A DNA stretch of 59,563 bases from Candidatus Methylobacter oryzae (GCA_945861405.1 CAMAUL010000013.1:1-59563); one strand, 5' to 3'. Positions 41,642-50,209 are shown, counted from the stretch's first letter. The notes: a model not told the origin generated them from the letters alone. Made by a program: numbers and translations.

Positions 41642-42604
41642 TTGATAGTTCAACATTCTAAAGTTTCAGTCATTGCGCCCGCCAGATTGCACATGGGCTT
41701 TATTGATTTAAGCGGATCGCTAGGCCGACATTTCGGCAGCATCGGCGTTGCGCTTAATGAAATCAGCACCAGCTTGTCGGTAACAGGTGCCGGGAAACTT
41801 ACCATTACCGGTGCTGCCGCTCAGCGGGCAGAAAAGTGCGTATCCATATTATGTGAGGCGCTACACGTATCCGACCAACTCAATATCACCATTGAATCCG
41901 CGATTCCTGAGCATGTAGGTTTGGGTTCCGGTACGCAAATGTCGCTGGCAATCGGCGCGGCGCTGAATGAATATTACGGCTTGGGGCTGACTGTACGTGA
42001 AATCGCCGCCGTGACTGACCGGGGCTTGCGCTCCGGCATCGGCATCGGCGTTTTTGAGCAGGGCGGCTTGGTGGTCGATGGCGGTCGCGGCGAAAAAACC
42101 GTCACGCCGCCGGTATTGGCGCATATGGATGTGCCGGACGACTGGCGGTTTATTTTGGTGTTCGATCAGCGCGGTCAGGGCTTGCACGGTCAGCAGGAAA
42201 TACAGGCTTTTAATGAACTGCCGCCGTTCCCTCAGTCGGAAGCCGCACGCTTATGCTATTTATTGCTGATGCAGGGGCTGCCTGCCGTGGCCGAAAATGA
42301 CATCATTAATTTCGGCGATGTGATCAGCCAGCTGCAACGTTCGGTTGGCGAGCATTTCTCCTCGGCTCAGGGCGGCGTTTTTACCAGCTCCGAAGTTGCG
42401 GCCGCCATGCGATGGCTGGAACAGCAAGGCGCGGTGGCGATTGGTCAGACCTCATGGGGACCGACCGGATTTTGCGCCATAGATGGAGCCCGGTTGGCCG
42501 AATCGATTGCCGAAAAGGCCAGGCTGGAGTTTGCGCATTTTGATAAGCTGAGTTTTGTTGTTGCCAGTGCGCGAAATAGCGGAGGGGAAGTTTTTGTCGG
42601 CTAG
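41642..42604 (+). CDS. mptG: Beta-ribofuranosylaminobenzene 5'-phosphate synthase
   Basis: First committed enzyme of (tetrahydro)methanopterin synthesis, joining PRPP and p-hydroxybenzoate or p-aminobenzoate. The 320-residue GHMP-like protein has APARLHMGFIDLSG at the N-terminus, PEHVGLGSGTQMSLAIG as the GHMP ATP-loop counterpart, and SGIGIGVFEQGGLVVDGG. The start is a TTG at 41642; no ATG lies near the family N-terminus. The next gene begins three bases after its stop. Confidence 0.92.
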   Translation: MIVQHSKVSVIAPARLHMGFIDLSGSLGRHFGSIGVALNEISTSLSVTGAGKLTITGAAAQRAEKCVSILCEALHVSDQLNITIESAIPEHVGLGSGTQMSLAIGAALNEYYGLGLTVREIAAVTDRGLRSGIGIGVFEQGGLVVDGGRGEKTVTPPVLAHMDVPDDWRFILVFDQRGQGLHGQQEIQAFNELPPFPQSEAARLCYLLLMQGLPAVAENDIINFGDVISQLQRSVGEHFSSAQGGVFTSSEVAAAMRWLEQQGAVAIGQTSWGPTGFCAIDGARLAESIAEKARLEFAHFDKLSFVVASARNSGGEVFVG

Positions 42605-42607
42605 AAT

Positions 42608-43729
42608 GTGACGCAGGACGGTAGCGTGGAAGCGGTATTGATAGTCGCCAATTCAGCGCGCATGCTGGCGCAGGCGGCGAAAAACGCAGGTTTGAAGCCT
42701 CTGGTCATTGATCTGTTTGCCGATCTGGACACCCAAGGCTACGCAGAGGATTTCCGTCAGGTAAGCTCATTAGCCGAACAAGACTTGGCGCCTGTCGTAG
42801 ATTGTTTTATCGAGCGTTATGCAGTAACTCATGTCATTTACGGTAGCGGTTTTGAATGTTACCCGGAAAGCTTGTATTACTTGAACAATCGATTGATGAT
42901 GCTGGGCAATCATCCTGATGTTTTTGCAAGGCAGCTGGATAAACAGGCGTTTTTTTCGACGCTGGATGAGTTAAATATTCCACACCCCGAAGTTGTTTTT
43001 AGCGCGCCAGATTGTGCCGGTGATTGGCTGCTTAAGCCTATGCAAGGGCAGGGCGGTGTTGGGATCAAGCGTTATCGTGCCGATGGCGGTACAAATGCAG
43101 CGGATTACTGGCAAAAATTTCAGGTTGGTACGCCGCTTTCGGTGTTGTTTCTGGCTGACGGCGAGCAAGTTCAAGTTATTGGTTTTAACAGCCAATGGTC
43201 TGTGCGTTTAAGCGAGACTCAGGAGTTTGTTTTTTCAGGGCTGATCAACAGCTGTGATTTGCCGGATGCGCACAAAACAGAAATAACGGGCTGGCTAAAA
43301 CAAATGGTTCCTGCGTTCGGGCTAAAAGGCTTAAATTCCCTGGATTTCATTTATGCGGATGATTGCAGCTATGTCCTGGAAATCAATCCTAGGCCTTCTG
43401 CCAGTATGCAGTTATATGATCAGGATTTATTTGTCAGGCATATACAATCATCTGTGGGGGCGACTTCAGTCGCCGAGTCACCAGAAGCTGGGCGACTGAA
43501 GCCGCCCCCACCGAGAGGCTATCAAATTGTTTATGCCGAGCGTGATTTAATTATTCCCGATCATTTCGAATGGCCGGATTGGTGTATGGATTTGCCCAAA
43601 CCCGGCAATATGTGTCGCGCAGGACAGCCATTGTGCAGTATTATTGCGCACCAAAAAAACTTACAATTAGTAGTGGAACAGCTGCTGACCAAACAACAAC
43701 TTATCATTAATAAACTAGAAAGGTTTTGA
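42608..43729 (+). CDS. ATP-grasp ligase of the H4MPT cluster (1)
   Basis: A 373-residue ATP-grasp protein with GTG start. [18 protein letters not shown] is the ATP-binding Lys/Gly loop, and [17 protein letters not shown] is the metal-binding block. ATP-grasp proteins of this type accompany methanopterin genes in methylotrophs and are thought to add a side-chain group. Residues about 283-301 ([20 protein letters not shown]) are encoded by a palindromic repeat. Start codons of mch overlap its stop region. Confidence 0.85.
   Translation: MTQDGSVEAVLIVANSARMLAQAAKNAGLKPLVIDLFADLDTQGYAEDFRQVSSLAEQDLAPVVDCFIERYAVTHVIYGSGFECYPESLYYLNNRLMMLGNHPDVFARQLDKQAFFSTLDELNIPHPEVVFSAPDCAGDWLLKPMQGQGGVGIKRYRADGGTNAADYWQKFQVGTPLSVLFLADGEQVQVIGFNSQWSVRLSETQEFVFSGLINSCDLPDAHKTEITGWLKQMVPAFGLKGLNSLDFIYADDCSYVLEINPRPSASMQLYDQDLFVRHIQSSVGATSVAESPEAGRLKPPPPRGYQIVYAERDLIIPDHFEWPDWCMDLPKPGNMCRAGQPLCSIIAHQKNLQLVVEQLLTKQQLIINKLERF
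43454..43511. repeat. GTGGGGGCGACTTCAGTCGCC repeat in frame in the ATP-grasp gene
   Basis: The left arm GGGGGCGACTTCAGTCGCC pairs with GGGCGACTGAAGCCGCCCCC across a short loop. Related to the repeat at 14866-14953. Confidence 0.9.
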
Positions 43730-43734
43730 CCCTC

Positions 43735-44772
43735 ATGGAATATACAGCCAGCGTTAATAAATTGACCCAGCCCTTGGTGCAGCATCTACTCGATAATGCG
43801 GATAAATTACGTTTAGGTGTGGAAAAGTTAGCCAATGGCTGCACCATTATCGACGCGGGCATTAAGGTGCCGGGCGGGATCGAGGCGGGGCGCATTATTG
43901 CTGAAATCTGTCTCGGCGGCATGGGTACGGTAACCATCAGTCACAGCACTTATACCGATAACTGGCCGTTGTCTGTGAATGTTCATACCGGCAACCCGGT
44001 TCTGGGTTGTTTGGGCAGTCAATATGCAGGCTGGAGTTTGTCACATGAGAAATATTACGCATTAGGCTCAGGCCCAGCGCGGGCTATGGCAACCAAGCTA
44101 AAAGACGGTAAACAGGAACCGGTTGAAGAGTTGTACAAAGAATTGGCTTATCAGGATAGCAATGATGCTACGGTTTTGGTCATTGAAAATGATGCGGTGC
44201 CGCCGGTTGAAATCGTTGAGAAAGTCGCAGCCGCCTGCAAGGTCGATCCATCCAAATTGACCATCATCGTGACCCCGACCAGCAGTTTGGCCGGTGGTGT
44301 GCAGGTTGTTGCACGGGTGCTGGAAGTGGCTATGCACAAGGCTCATGCCTTACATTTCCCGTTGGAGAATATTATTGACGGCAGCGGAAGTGCACCTATC
44401 TGCCCTCCGCACCCAAATTTTGTCAAAGCTATGGGGCGCACTAATGATGCGATTTTATTCGCAGGGCAGGTGCATATCTTTGTCAGAGGCACGGACGAAG
44501 CGGCTGAAAAACTGGCTAAGGAGCTGCCCAGTTCAACCTCCAAAGATTACGGCAAACCGTTTGCGGACATCTTTAAGCAGTATGAATATGACTTCTTTAA
44601 AATCGATGCTATGCTGTTTAGCCCTGCCAGCGTTATTGTGACTGCGGTGGAGTCCGGCAAAAGTTTCCGTGCGGGCAAGCTGGACAATGCCTTGTTGGAT
44701 CAATCGTTTGGGGCGTACGACTGCAAGGATGCAGGAGATAGAGCAACGCAGGAGCAGTTGCCGAGAACCTAA
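43735..44772 (+). CDS. mch: Methenyl-H4MPT cyclohydrolase with repeat-encoded C-terminal tail
   Basis: Interconverts methenyl- and formyl-tetrahydromethanopterin in formaldehyde oxidation. The start at 43735 ([16 protein letters not shown]) gives 345 residues. Typical segments are [35 protein letters not shown] and [14 protein letters not shown]. The conserved end of the enzyme appears to be LLDQSFG; the last 18 or so residues ([19 protein letters not shown]) are encoded by element A. A TTG nine bases upstream is an unlikely alternative start. Confidence 0.95.
   Translation: MEYTASVNKLTQPLVQHLLDNADKLRLGVEKLANGCTIIDAGIKVPGGIEAGRIIAEICLGGMGTVTISHSTYTDNWPLSVNVHTGNPVLGCLGSQYAGWSLSHEKYYALGSGPARAMATKLKDGKQEPVEELYKELAYQDSNDATVLVIENDAVPPVEIVEKVAAACKVDPSKLTIIVTPTSSLAGGVQVVARVLEVAMHKAHALHFPLENIIDGSGSAPICPPHPNFVKAMGRTNDAILFAGQVHIFVRGTDEAAEKLAKELPSSTSKDYGKPFADIFKQYEYDFFKIDAMLFSPASVIVTAVESGKSFRAGKLDNALLDQSFGAYDCKDAGDRATQEQLPRT
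44718..44765 (+). repeat. Element A copy 7, at the 3' end of mch
   Basis: CGACTGCAAGGATGCAGGAG then ATAGAGCAACGCAGGAGCAG and TTGCCGAG. Same orientation as mch. Both halves of the AGGAGGT-N6-ATG signal are mutated (AGGAGAT; ACG). Confidence 0.92.
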
Positions 44773-44774
44773 GC

Positions 44775-45698
44775 GTGGGTCGTATAGTAATTTTTACCGA
44801 TGATCCCGGCTGGCATGGCAAGCAATTAAGCTTGGCTTTTGCCAGTCGCGGTTATACCTCTGATTACGTTTCGTTGACCGAATGCCGGTTTGCAATCGAA
44901 CCCGGCAAACAACCGATCTTTATTCCAGGCTTTGAACAGGCGCTGCCCGATGCGGTTTTTGTGCGCGGCGTTCCCGGCGGTTCGCTGGAAGAAGTCGTGC
45001 TGTACTTGGATTTTCTGCACGCGCTAAAGGCGATGGGGATTCCTGTCTACAATGACGGCCATGCGGTAGAGCGAAGTGTCGATAAGGCTATGACCAGCTT
45101 TTTGCTGCATCATGCAGGGCTGCCGACGCCGATGACCTGGGTGTTGCGCGACGGTGAGGAAGCCTTAAGGATTGCGGAGACCGAATTAAAGCAGGGTAAT
45201 TTATTGATCAGCAAGCCCTTGTTCGGCTCGCAGGGCGAAGGCATACGCCGCATTGAAAAATCGACCGACTTGATTTGGCTGACCGGCAGTCATGGCGTTT
45301 ATTACCTGCAACGCTTCGTGCATTGCGAAGGCGAGGGATTTTCCGATAACCGGGTTTTTGTGATTAACGGCAAGGCGGTTGCGGCAATGCGCAGGCGCGG
45401 GAAATTCTGGCTCAATAATGTTGCCAGGGGCGCGACCTGTGAGTTGATTGACTTGGAACCTGAAATGGTGAATTTGGCTGTTAAAGCCACGACCGCGTTG
45501 GCGATGGATTATGCCGGAGTCGATATTATTAAGGACAGGGAAGGGCGCTGCACAATCATTGAAGTTAACAGCATACCGGCCTGGAAAGGGTTGGAAAGCG
45601 TTTGCGACGTGAATATCGCCGGGCTGATGGCGGATGATTTGATTGCCCGTAAGATGAATATTAATCAGCCACAGATTGCCAAAAGTAGGCGCCTCTAG
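44775..45698 (+). CDS. RimK-type alpha-L-glutamate ligase-like ATP-grasp protein (2)
   Basis: A 307-residue ATP-grasp ligase with GTG start two bases after mch. MTSFLLHHAGLPTPMTWVLR leads into the ATP-binding loop SKPLFGSQGEGIRRIEKS, and IIEVNSIPAWKGLE is the metal site. RimK-like proteins add glutamate to substrates; in archaea one of them glutamylates H4MPT, so a cofactor-side-chain role is plausible here. The last residues (QPQIAKSRRL) are encoded within dispersed repeats that begin at about 45666. Confidence 0.85.
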   Translation: MGRIVIFTDDPGWHGKQLSLAFASRGYTSDYVSLTECRFAIEPGKQPIFIPGFEQALPDAVFVRGVPGGSLEEVVLYLDFLHALKAMGIPVYNDGHAVERSVDKAMTSFLLHHAGLPTPMTWVLRDGEEALRIAETELKQGNLLISKPLFGSQGEGIRRIEKSTDLIWLTGSHGVYYLQRFVHCEGEGFSDNRVFVINGKAVAAMRRRGKFWLNNVARGATCELIDLEPEMVNLAVKATTALAMDYAGVDIIKDREGRCTIIEVNSIPAWKGLESVCDVNIAGLMADDLIARKMNINQPQIAKSRRL

Positions 45699-45779
45699 GC
45701 GACGCATATGCACACGGATAAACTGAAATATAAACAGCAATACGCAATCTGTTTAATCCGTGTAAATCTGTGGCTAAAT
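45666..45779. repeat. Family D repeat spanning the ligase/CitG-like junction, with nested insert
   Basis: CAGCCACAGATT at the left and AATCTGTGGCT at the right are the ends of the repeat also seen at 39861 and 52095. It is interrupted by GCCAAAAGTAGGCGCCTCTA and GGCGACGC, a copy of the family at 16430 and 20074. Confidence 0.82.
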
Positions 45780-45790
45780 GGTCACGCCGC

Positions 45791-46639
45791 ATGATGATTT
45801 CGCCCGAACAACTCAGAGAGCTTTACCGGCAAGCCTGCGAGGTTGATGTGCAGGCATTTAAGCCGGGCAATGTCAGCGTTTATGCGGAGGGTCATGATAT
45901 GACCGTAGCCGATTTTAGGCTCAGTGCCAAGGTCAGTGCCGAGCCACTTTGCAATCCCGATTATTCTGTGGGTGAGAAAATCTACTATGCCGTCAAGGCA
46001 ACGCGCGAGGCGGTAGGTTGCAATACCAATCTGGGCATTATTTTGCTGTGCGCGCCCTTGGTTCAGGCCAGCACTCACAAAAAATCGGGTTTAACGTTAA
46101 GGCAGGCGGTAAGCAAAGTTATTATCGATGCAACGATAGAAGATGCCGATTGGGTTTTCAAGGCCATAACATTGGCGTCGCCGGGTGGTTTGGGCAGCTC
46201 TGACGAACAGGATGTTAACGAACAAGCATCGGTTACATTGCTGGAAGCGATGCAAATTGCCAGCGCAAAAGATCGCATTGCACTTCAATACCTTACAGGA
46301 TATAAAGATATTTTTAATTTTTCGGTTTTAAGGTACAATGCGGGCTTTAATCGATGGGGCGACCGGAATTGGGCGGCGGTGGCGGCGTATGTCGACATGC
46401 TGAGTCAATTTCCCGATAGTCATATCGAAAGGAAATACGGAGATCAGTACTCTGAGATGGTAGCTACCAAAATGGCTCAGCTCAGTGATGAGTTGTTAAA
46501 AACTGATAATCCAGAGCAAATAAAGCCGTTGTTTTTTTGTCTGGATCAGGAGCTAAAGCTTTATGGTATAAATCCGGGTACTACAGCTGACATGATTGTA
46601 GCGACAGTATTAACGGCATTTTTAGAGGAACTTAATTAG
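45791..46639 (+). CDS. CitG/MdcB-family (triphosphoribosyl-dephospho-CoA synthase-like) protein
   Basis: A 282-residue helical protein with the family's KPGNVSVYAEGHDM near residue 25, ATREAVGCNTNLGIILL, and SPGGLGSSDEQDV. Members in methylotrophs sit in H4MPT clusters and are presumed to make or transfer a phosphoribosyl group during cofactor assembly; that is inference from family and context. The start at 45791 (MMISPEQLRELYRQ) is preferred because the upstream GTG at 45770 lies in a repeat. Confidence 0.85.
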   Translation: MMISPEQLRELYRQACEVDVQAFKPGNVSVYAEGHDMTVADFRLSAKVSAEPLCNPDYSVGEKIYYAVKATREAVGCNTNLGIILLCAPLVQASTHKKSGLTLRQAVSKVIIDATIEDADWVFKAITLASPGGLGSSDEQDVNEQASVTLLEAMQIASAKDRIALQYLTGYKDIFNFSVLRYNAGFNRWGDRNWAAVAAYVDMLSQFPDSHIERKYGDQYSEMVATKMAQLSDELLKTDNPEQIKPLFFCLDQELKLYGINPGTTADMIVATVLTAFLEELN

Positions 46640-46705
46640 TGACAAACCTGTTGCTAATAGGGCTTCAAAAGGAATTTGTTAAAAACAAATAAGGGGACAT
46701 TAACA

Positions 46706-46759
46706 ATGTCGATAGTAGATTCAATTTTTTCATTTTTTTCTTCACAGGGGACATTAAGC
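46706..46759 (+). promoter_or_regulatory. Upstream in-frame start and duplicated ribosome-binding site of fae
   Basis: AAGGGGACATTAACA precedes an ATG at 46706, and CAGGGGACATTAAGC precedes the genuine ATG at 46760. The two share GGGGACATTAA. The in-frame segment between them would encode [18 protein letters not shown], a hydrophobic 18-residue extension. No clear promoter is visible in 46640-46705. Confidence 0.75.
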
Positions 46760-47269
46760 ATGGCTAAAATCAATAAATTATGCGTTGGCGAATCATTAGT
46801 TGGCGAAGGCAACGAAGTTGCTCACATCGATTTGATGGTAGGACCACGTGGTTCAGCTGCTGAAACAGCATTTGCAAACTGCTTAACAAACAACAAAGAC
46901 GGCTTTTCCAGCTTGTTGGCTGTTGTTGCGCCTAACCTGATGGTTAAACCTGCGACTGTTATGTTCAACAAAGTAACAATCAAAGGCGCAAAACAAGCTG
47001 TTCAAATGTTTGGCCCCGCACAACGCGGTGTTGCTATGGCTGTTGCTGATTGTGTAGAAGACGGCACAATCCCAGCTGCTGAAGCTGACGATTTATTCAT
47101 CTCAGTCGGTGTATTCATTCACTGGGCTGCTGAAAGCGATGCTAAAATCCAACAGTACAACTACGAAGCAACTAAAGAAGCTTTGAAACGCGCTATTGCT
47201 GGTTCACCTACTGCTGCTGAAGTTGTTGCTGCTAAAGGTACTGCTGTACATCCATTCGCTGCTAACTAA
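46760..47269 (+). CDS. fae: Formaldehyde-activating enzyme
   Basis: Condenses formaldehyde with H4MPT to methylene-H4MPT, the entry step of C1 oxidation. From the start at 46760 the protein is 169 residues, the family size. [31 protein letters not shown] and [16 protein letters not shown] are diagnostic, with the catalytic His in NEVAHID. Codon use (many GCT, GTT, AAC, CGC) looks unusually uniform compared with neighbours, as in a highly expressed gene. A strong terminator follows. Confidence 0.97.
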   Translation: MAKINKLCVGESLVGEGNEVAHIDLMVGPRGSAAETAFANCLTNNKDGFSSLLAVVAPNLMVKPATVMFNKVTIKGAKQAVQMFGPAQRGVAMAVADCVEDGTIPAAEADDLFISVGVFIHWAAESDAKIQQYNYEATKEALKRAIAGSPTAAEVVAAKGTAVHPFAAN

Positions 47270-47276
47270 GATCTAC

Positions 47277-48014
47277 TTAGTTATCAAGAATGCTAAAAAT
47301 ACCCCGCTTAACGGGGTATTTTTTTGCCTGAAATTCGGCAATATCTTCGGTTTTAATAGCGCCGGAATGCAATGCGCTGGCAACTAGAGCTAGCTGAATC
47401 CCCGCCTCACTCAAAGTCATTAAATCCTGCTTGTTTCTTATGCCGCCTGCGGCAATGAAGTTTTTGTCAGGGTGATGCCTGCAAAACTCGGTTAACTTTC
47501 CCAGATCGGGGCCATAGCTGCTGCCAACTCTATCCAAAGTCATGATGATGATGTTTTCCGGCCAAAAAGTAGGGTCTGAAAAAAGACTTGCCGCACCCAA
47601 CGCATTTGAACTTGAATAATCCAGCGACAGAATAAAGTTGTTTTTATAGGCTTTGAGTTCTGAAATGGTTTCATCCTGATAGGATTCGCTGCCCAAGACA
47701 GGCAGGGCATTGTCGGGATACTGCGCGCTCTGATCATAAGTTTGATAACCCTTGTCTATCCAGAAGGTGAGGTGCGGGAAACGGGTCAAAACGTCAGTTA
47801 TCAAGTGGCTGTGGTCGCCCTGGTCGGTGATTGCATTCAGGTCTGCAATATAGAAGGTATCAAATTCATAAACCCCCAGGAATGCTTCAATAACCTGAAA
47901 AATATCAGAGGACTTGCACAAGTCGGTATTAATGGGTTGATAGTGTTCACGATTGCCTTGCCGGGCGTGAACTACGACACCGTCTTTTAAATCGATTACC
48001 GGGATTATTCTCAT
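47277..48014 (-). CDS. HisA-like TIM-barrel protein of the H4MPT cluster
   Basis: A 245-residue relative of HisA/HisF: MRIIPVIDLKDGVVVHARQG at the start and FIAAGGIRNKQDLMTLSEAG near the C-terminus, matching the two phosphate-binding halves. The HisA-related family found with methanopterin genes in archaea and methylotrophs differs from true HisA, and no his gene is nearby. Its exact reaction is unproved. The start at 48014 is the family start; upstream codons belong to a repeat. Converges on fae with only seven bases between stops. Confidence 0.88.
   Translation of the reverse strand: MRIIPVIDLKDGVVVHARQGNREHYQPINTDLCKSSDIFQVIEAFLGVYEFDTFYIADLNAITDQGDHSHLITDVLTRFPHLTFWIDKGYQTYDQSAQYPDNALPVLGSESYQDETISELKAYKNNFILSLDYSSSNALGAASLFSDPTFWPENIIIMTLDRVGSSYGPDLGKLTEFCRHHPDKNFIAAGGIRNKQDLMTLSEAGIQLALVASALHSGAIKTEDIAEFQAKKYPVKRGIFSILDN
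47296..47326 (+). terminator. Rho-independent terminator of fae, inside the 3' end of the HisA-like gene
   Basis: AAATACCCCGCTTAACGGGG then TATTTTTTT. The stem AATACCCCG/CGGGGTATT is followed by T7. On the opposite strand the same bases encode the HisA-like residues around VKRGIFSI. Confidence 0.93.
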
Positions 48015-48018
48015 AAAA

Positions 48019-48100
48019 ACAGGATTTGGATCCAAAGCCAGCTTTGGACTCCATAAATTATAGGTGCTGGAGTTCAAAGCTGGCTTTGAACTGGTGATAC
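48019..48100. repeat. GAGTTCAAAGCTGGCTTTGAAC repeats
   Basis: CCAAAGCCAGCTTTGGACTCC followed by GGAGTTCAAAGCTGGCTTTG fill the short divergent region between the HisA-like and ATP-grasp (3) genes. Also found at 31495. Confidence 0.85.
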
Positions 48101-48138
48101 AATATTGCGTTCTATTTTAAAGCTGTTTATTGAGTATT

Positions 48139-49176
48139 GTGAAAATTCTGGTGTTTGAGTATATCACCGGCGGCGGCTTTAATAAGCAGGCGTTGCCGGA
48201 TTCTTTGGCGGGCGAAGGGCGTTTGATGCTGAATGCGTTACTCGATAACCTCGCTCGATTACCCAACCTAGAAGTCACCGTTATGTTGGATTGGCGACTT
48301 GCCGATACACTCAGCGAAACCTGTATCAATACCGTCATTATCAAGCCTGAGCATGACATTGTTGAAGAATTTTCGCGCTTGGTTATGCAATCAGATTGGG
48401 TATGGCCGATAGCGCCGGAATTTGACGGTATTTTACAAAACCTGTGTCAAACAGTAGAGTCACTCGGCAAAATATTGCTGACTTCGCCTGCCGCAGCTGT
48501 CGCCATTGCCGGTAACAAATTCAAAACTTATGAGCTGCTTAATCGGCATCAGATAGCCGCCGTTCCTACCCGGATGCTTGGCGATGAATATTGCACTTCC
48601 TTCGACAGGCTCAAGACTTGCCTTGAACTTGTCGAAGGAGCAGGCAGTGAGTGGGTAGTTAAACCGGTTGATGGCGTAGGTTGTGCTGACAGTTATGTGA
48701 TTACCAGTCGGCAGGACTTCGAGCGAATGGCGGCACGAAAAGGCCAGTACATCATCCAGCCGCATCTTCAGGGCACAAAAACCAGCCTGTCGTGTTTATT
48801 CAAGCAAGGTCGAGGTTGGCTGGTTTGTGTTAATTTGCAGCGTTTTGAACTGGTCAATCAGCAATATCAGTTGGCGGACATCGTGGTGAACCACCATCAA
48901 GACTTAGGCGGTTATCAGTCGGTGATAACTAAAATAGCCCAAGCTTTGCCTGAGTTGTGGGGTTATGTCGGCATTGATTTGATTGAAACCGCCGCGCAAA
49001 CGTGGGTGCTTGAAATCAACCCCCGGCTGACCACTTCATTTGTGGGCATACACGATGCCCTAGGCATCAATATTGCCGAAGCAGTTTTGCAGTTACTGCA
49101 CGGCGAACCGACGCTCAATCCGACTTGCAATAATGCCATTACCGTTCAAGCAAAACAGGACGCCCATGCAAGCTGA
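48139..49176 (+). CDS. ATP-grasp protein of the H4MPT cluster (3)
   Basis: A 345-residue ATP-grasp protein. KILVFEYITGGGFN is at the start; EWVVKPVDGVGCADSYVI is the ATP loop and TWVLEINPRLTTSFVG the metal-binding end. The start is the GTG at 48139; a TTG three codons upstream is also in frame. Residues about 153-167 (SFDRLKTCLELVEG) are encoded by a TTCGACAGGCTCAAG / CTTGAACTTGTCGAA palindromic repeat. It overlaps the next gene by 11 bases. Confidence 0.85.
   Translation: MKILVFEYITGGGFNKQALPDSLAGEGRLMLNALLDNLARLPNLEVTVMLDWRLADTLSETCINTVIIKPEHDIVEEFSRLVMQSDWVWPIAPEFDGILQNLCQTVESLGKILLTSPAAAVAIAGNKFKTYELLNRHQIAAVPTRMLGDEYCTSFDRLKTCLELVEGAGSEWVVKPVDGVGCADSYVITSRQDFERMAARKGQYIIQPHLQGTKTSLSCLFKQGRGWLVCVNLQRFELVNQQYQLADIVVNHHQDLGGYQSVITKIAQALPELWGYVGIDLIETAAQTWVLEINPRLTTSFVGIHDALGINIAEAVLQLLHGEPTLNPTCNNAITVQAKQDAHAS
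48598..48638. repeat. TCCTTCGACAGGCTCAAG / CTTGAACTTGTCGAAGGA repeat in frame
   Basis: Dyad arms TCCTTCGACA-GGCTCAAG and CTTGAAC-TTGTCGAAGGA are separated by a few bases. It is inside the ATP-grasp (3) gene. Confidence 0.85.
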
Positions 49177-50209
49177 TATAGTTGGCTGGGACATAGGTGG
49201 CGCTCATGTCAAAGCGGCGGTAATCAGCGCCGGTAAGGTGATTGCGGTCTATCAGCAACCGTGTCCGTTATGGAAAGGGCTGGATCAACTGCATCTCGCT
49301 GTAACCGCTATTATGCAGGAGTTGTCAGGATCAAATCGCCATGCCATTACCATGACCGGCGAGTTGGTTGATTTGTTTGATAATCGGGATGATGGCGTCA
49401 AGCAAATCATCCAAGCCATGACCGAGCTGTTGCCGGGGTCTGAAATACAGGTTTTTGCAGGCCGGGAAGGCTTATTGAAACCCTCAGAGATTGACGCTAA
49501 GCATTACGCAGCCATAGCCTCCGCCAATTGGTTGGCCAGTGCCTCGTTTGCCGCGCAACAAGTAGGCGATGGGCTTTTTGTCGATTGCGGCAGCACTACC
49601 ACCGATATACTGTTGCTTAATGATGGGCAAGTTCAGGCGGAAGGCTACACCGATTACCAGCGCTTAATATCCGAAGAGCTGATTTACACCGGCATCGTCA
49701 GAACCGCTGTAATGGCCGTTACCCAAACCGCGCTGGATCAGGGCAAAAAAATCGGCCTGATGGCCGAATATTTCGCCACCATGGCCGATGTCTATCGCGT
49801 CACTGGCGAACTTAACGATGCGCATGACCAAACCGACACAGCGGATGGCGCGGAAAAAACAGTCCTGGCCAGCGCCAGACGGTTATCGCGGATGATTGGT
49901 TGCGATTTTTATGCCGATGAACTGCCGCGCTGGCAACAATTCGCCGAAAACATCCGCGCCCGGCAACTTCAGCAAATACAACGCGGCTGCGAAATCCGGC
50001 TGTCCTTGCATGAGCTTCCACAAAGCAGCCCGTTGATCGGTGCTGGAGTAGGGCGCTTTCTGGTTAAGCAGATTGCCCTGAATTTAGGCCGCCCTTATCT
50101 GGATTTTTCAGATTTGTTGCCGGTAGCCGAAATGCAGTCCGATGTGACGGCAGCGGACTGCGCCCCTGCGGCAGCGATAGCGTATTTGGCTGACGCTTAT
50201 CATAAATAG
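49166..50209 (+). CDS. H4MPT-linked C1-transfer pathway protein, hydantoinase/actin-like fold
   Basis: A 347-residue protein with GWDIGGAHVKAAVISAGKVI at the start and FVDCGSTTTDILLLNDGQV in the middle, the phosphate-loop pattern of hydantoinase A / ASKHA proteins. This family is found almost only with methanopterin-linked C1 genes. Its biochemical role is not established. The start at 49166 is inside the end of the ATP-grasp gene; the C-terminal Cys-Ala-rich region is normal. Confidence 0.85.
   Translation: MQADIVGWDIGGAHVKAAVISAGKVIAVYQQPCPLWKGLDQLHLAVTAIMQELSGSNRHAITMTGELVDLFDNRDDGVKQIIQAMTELLPGSEIQVFAGREGLLKPSEIDAKHYAAIASANWLASASFAAQQVGDGLFVDCGSTTTDILLLNDGQVQAEGYTDYQRLISEELIYTGIVRTAVMAVTQTALDQGKKIGLMAEYFATMADVYRVTGELNDAHDQTDTADGAEKTVLASARRLSRMIGCDFYADELPRWQQFAENIRARQLQQIQRGCEIRLSLHELPQSSPLIGAGVGRFLVKQIALNLGRPYLDFSDLLPVAEMQSDVTAADCAPAAAIAYLADAYHK

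Noticed and set aside
8580..48640. Possible CRISPR array among the many short palindromic repeats
   Set aside because: The repeats are scattered tens of bases to kilobases apart with no regular spacing, no leader and no cas genes.
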